DNA of 25,169 bases from Bacteroidota bacterium. Lineage in GTDB: Bacteria > Bacteroidota > Bacteroidia > Bacteroidales > Bacteroidaceae. Positions within the stretch are counted from its first letter, which is position 1. Each line of letters starts with the position of its first letter. The stretch covers positions 1 through 25,169 of the forward strand of contig JAEZKJ010000142.1 in assembly GCA_023415545.1 (NCBI GenBank). The letters run 5' to 3'. The notes below the pieces were generated by a model that was given only the letters and a program-made list of their open reading frames with translations, ran no database searches and was not told the origin of the DNA. Of the stretch, positions 24,729 through 25,169 are shown in pieces. The position numbers and the translations under genes are program-made.

Positions 24729-25169
24729 ATGAAAAACTCTTTATTCGGTAAACTGACTCCTAAGGAACCAAAGTTTTTTCCACTATTAAATAATTTATCT
24801 GACACTCTTTTAGAAACAGCAACACTTCTTGAAGAGAGTATTTCACACCACACATCACAAGAGAGAGAGGAGTATTATAAACGTATCAAAGATTTGGAGC
24901 GTCAAGGTGACTCGTTTAACCATTCTATAAATGATGAACTTGCAACAACATTTATCACCCCATTCGATAGAGAGGATATAAACAGATTATCAGCCAGTAT
25001 TGATGATGTAATCGATAGAATAAATGGTACAGCAAAACGTATCTATCTTTATAATCCACAACCTATAGGTACTGCAGGAGTGGAGTTAACAAAAATTATC
25101 AAAGAAAGTGCTCAGCATATAGTTGATGCTGTTTCTAAGTTAGAGAATATTCATGGCAATGCTAAAGAT
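24729..25169 (+). CDS. DUF47/PhoU-like protein, partial (cut by window end)
   Basis: This is the first 147 codons of an ORF that stays open to the last base, so the C-terminus is missing. MKNSLFGKLTPKEPKFFPLL followed by long charged helices with LERQGDSFNHSINDEL, FDREDINRLSASIDDVIDRI and NGTAKRIYLY matches the DUF47 (PhoU-like, YkaA/TIGR00153) family. These all-helical cytoplasmic proteins usually sit directly before a PiT-type low-affinity phosphate transporter gene and are thought to modulate it. A full member is about 210-220 residues, so some 65 residues lie beyond the window. The start ATG fits the family N-terminus. It is divergent from the Ca2+-ATPase gene. Confidence 0.9.
   Translation, partial: MKNSLFGKLTPKEPKFFPLLNNLSDTLLETATLLEESISHHTSQEREEYYKRIKDLERQGDSFNHSINDELATTFITPFDREDINRLSASIDDVIDRINGTAKRIYLYNPQPIGTAGVELTKIIKESAQHIVDAVSKLENIHGNAKD

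Noticed and set aside
24611..24853. Minus-strand ORF of 80 codons overlapping the start of the DUF47 gene
   Set aside because: It has no family likeness and runs antisense to a clearly conserved coding sequence.
1..25169. CRISPR arrays, tRNA/rRNA genes, insertion sequences, phage or toxin-antitoxin modules
   Set aside because: No spaced direct repeats, no tRNA-like cloverleaf, no transposase or integrase and no small paired ORFs were seen.

Overview
The window is AT-rich chromosomal DNA from a member of the Bacteroidota, most likely order Bacteroidales. Several signs agree. Six genes or operons are preceded by the Bacteroidota -7 promoter element TAnnTTTG. Almost no gene has a Shine-Dalgarno sequence. 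The proteins include an outer-membrane beta-barrel of the carboxypeptidase-regulatory-domain/TonB-receptor-like type, a secreted Ser-type sulfatase, a GH95 fucosidase, a one-domain arabinose-5-phosphate isomerase, and a lipoprotein with an acidic surface-export motif after its lipid-anchored Cys. There is no rRNA, tRNA, CRISPR, insertion sequence or phage gene. Most of the window is core genome.

Left part (1-8415), surface glycan and protein processing. An outer-membrane beta-barrel gene (about 112-3075) and a secreted sulfatase (3099-4664) form a rightward operon. They converge on a leftward operon of an M16 zinc peptidase (8415-7192) and a GH95 alpha-L-fucosidase (7179-4765). A perfect 38-bp palindrome (4671-4708) lies between the two operons and probably terminates both. 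Sulfatase plus fucosidase suggests attack on sulfated, fucosylated host or algal glycans. No SusC/SusD pair is present, so this is not a classical polysaccharide utilisation locus.

Middle part (8531-13878). Single-domain KdsD (Kdo/LPS precursor synthesis) ends at a strong terminator. An AT-rich gap of about 490 bp follows, ending in a near-ideal Bacteroidota promoter. That promoter drives a small AraC-type regulator and, 33 bp on, a 1032-residue surface lipoprotein of unknown function. A terminator follows directly, and 14 bp beyond it starts a second, 162-residue lipoprotein. This regulator/lipoprotein cassette is the least explained part of the window and the best candidate for new biology.

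Right part (14001-25169), housekeeping and membrane genes. ruvB, an oligosaccharide flippase-like protein and a DUF389 membrane protein overlap end to end in one operon. A DEAD-box RNA helicase with a DbpA-type RNA-binding domain runs leftward. A second leftward operon holds a PMCA-type Ca2+ P-type ATPase, the FAD-synthesis enzyme RibF and a CPBP intramembrane protease. At the right edge, a DUF47/PhoU-like gene starts divergently from the ATPase and is cut by the window end.
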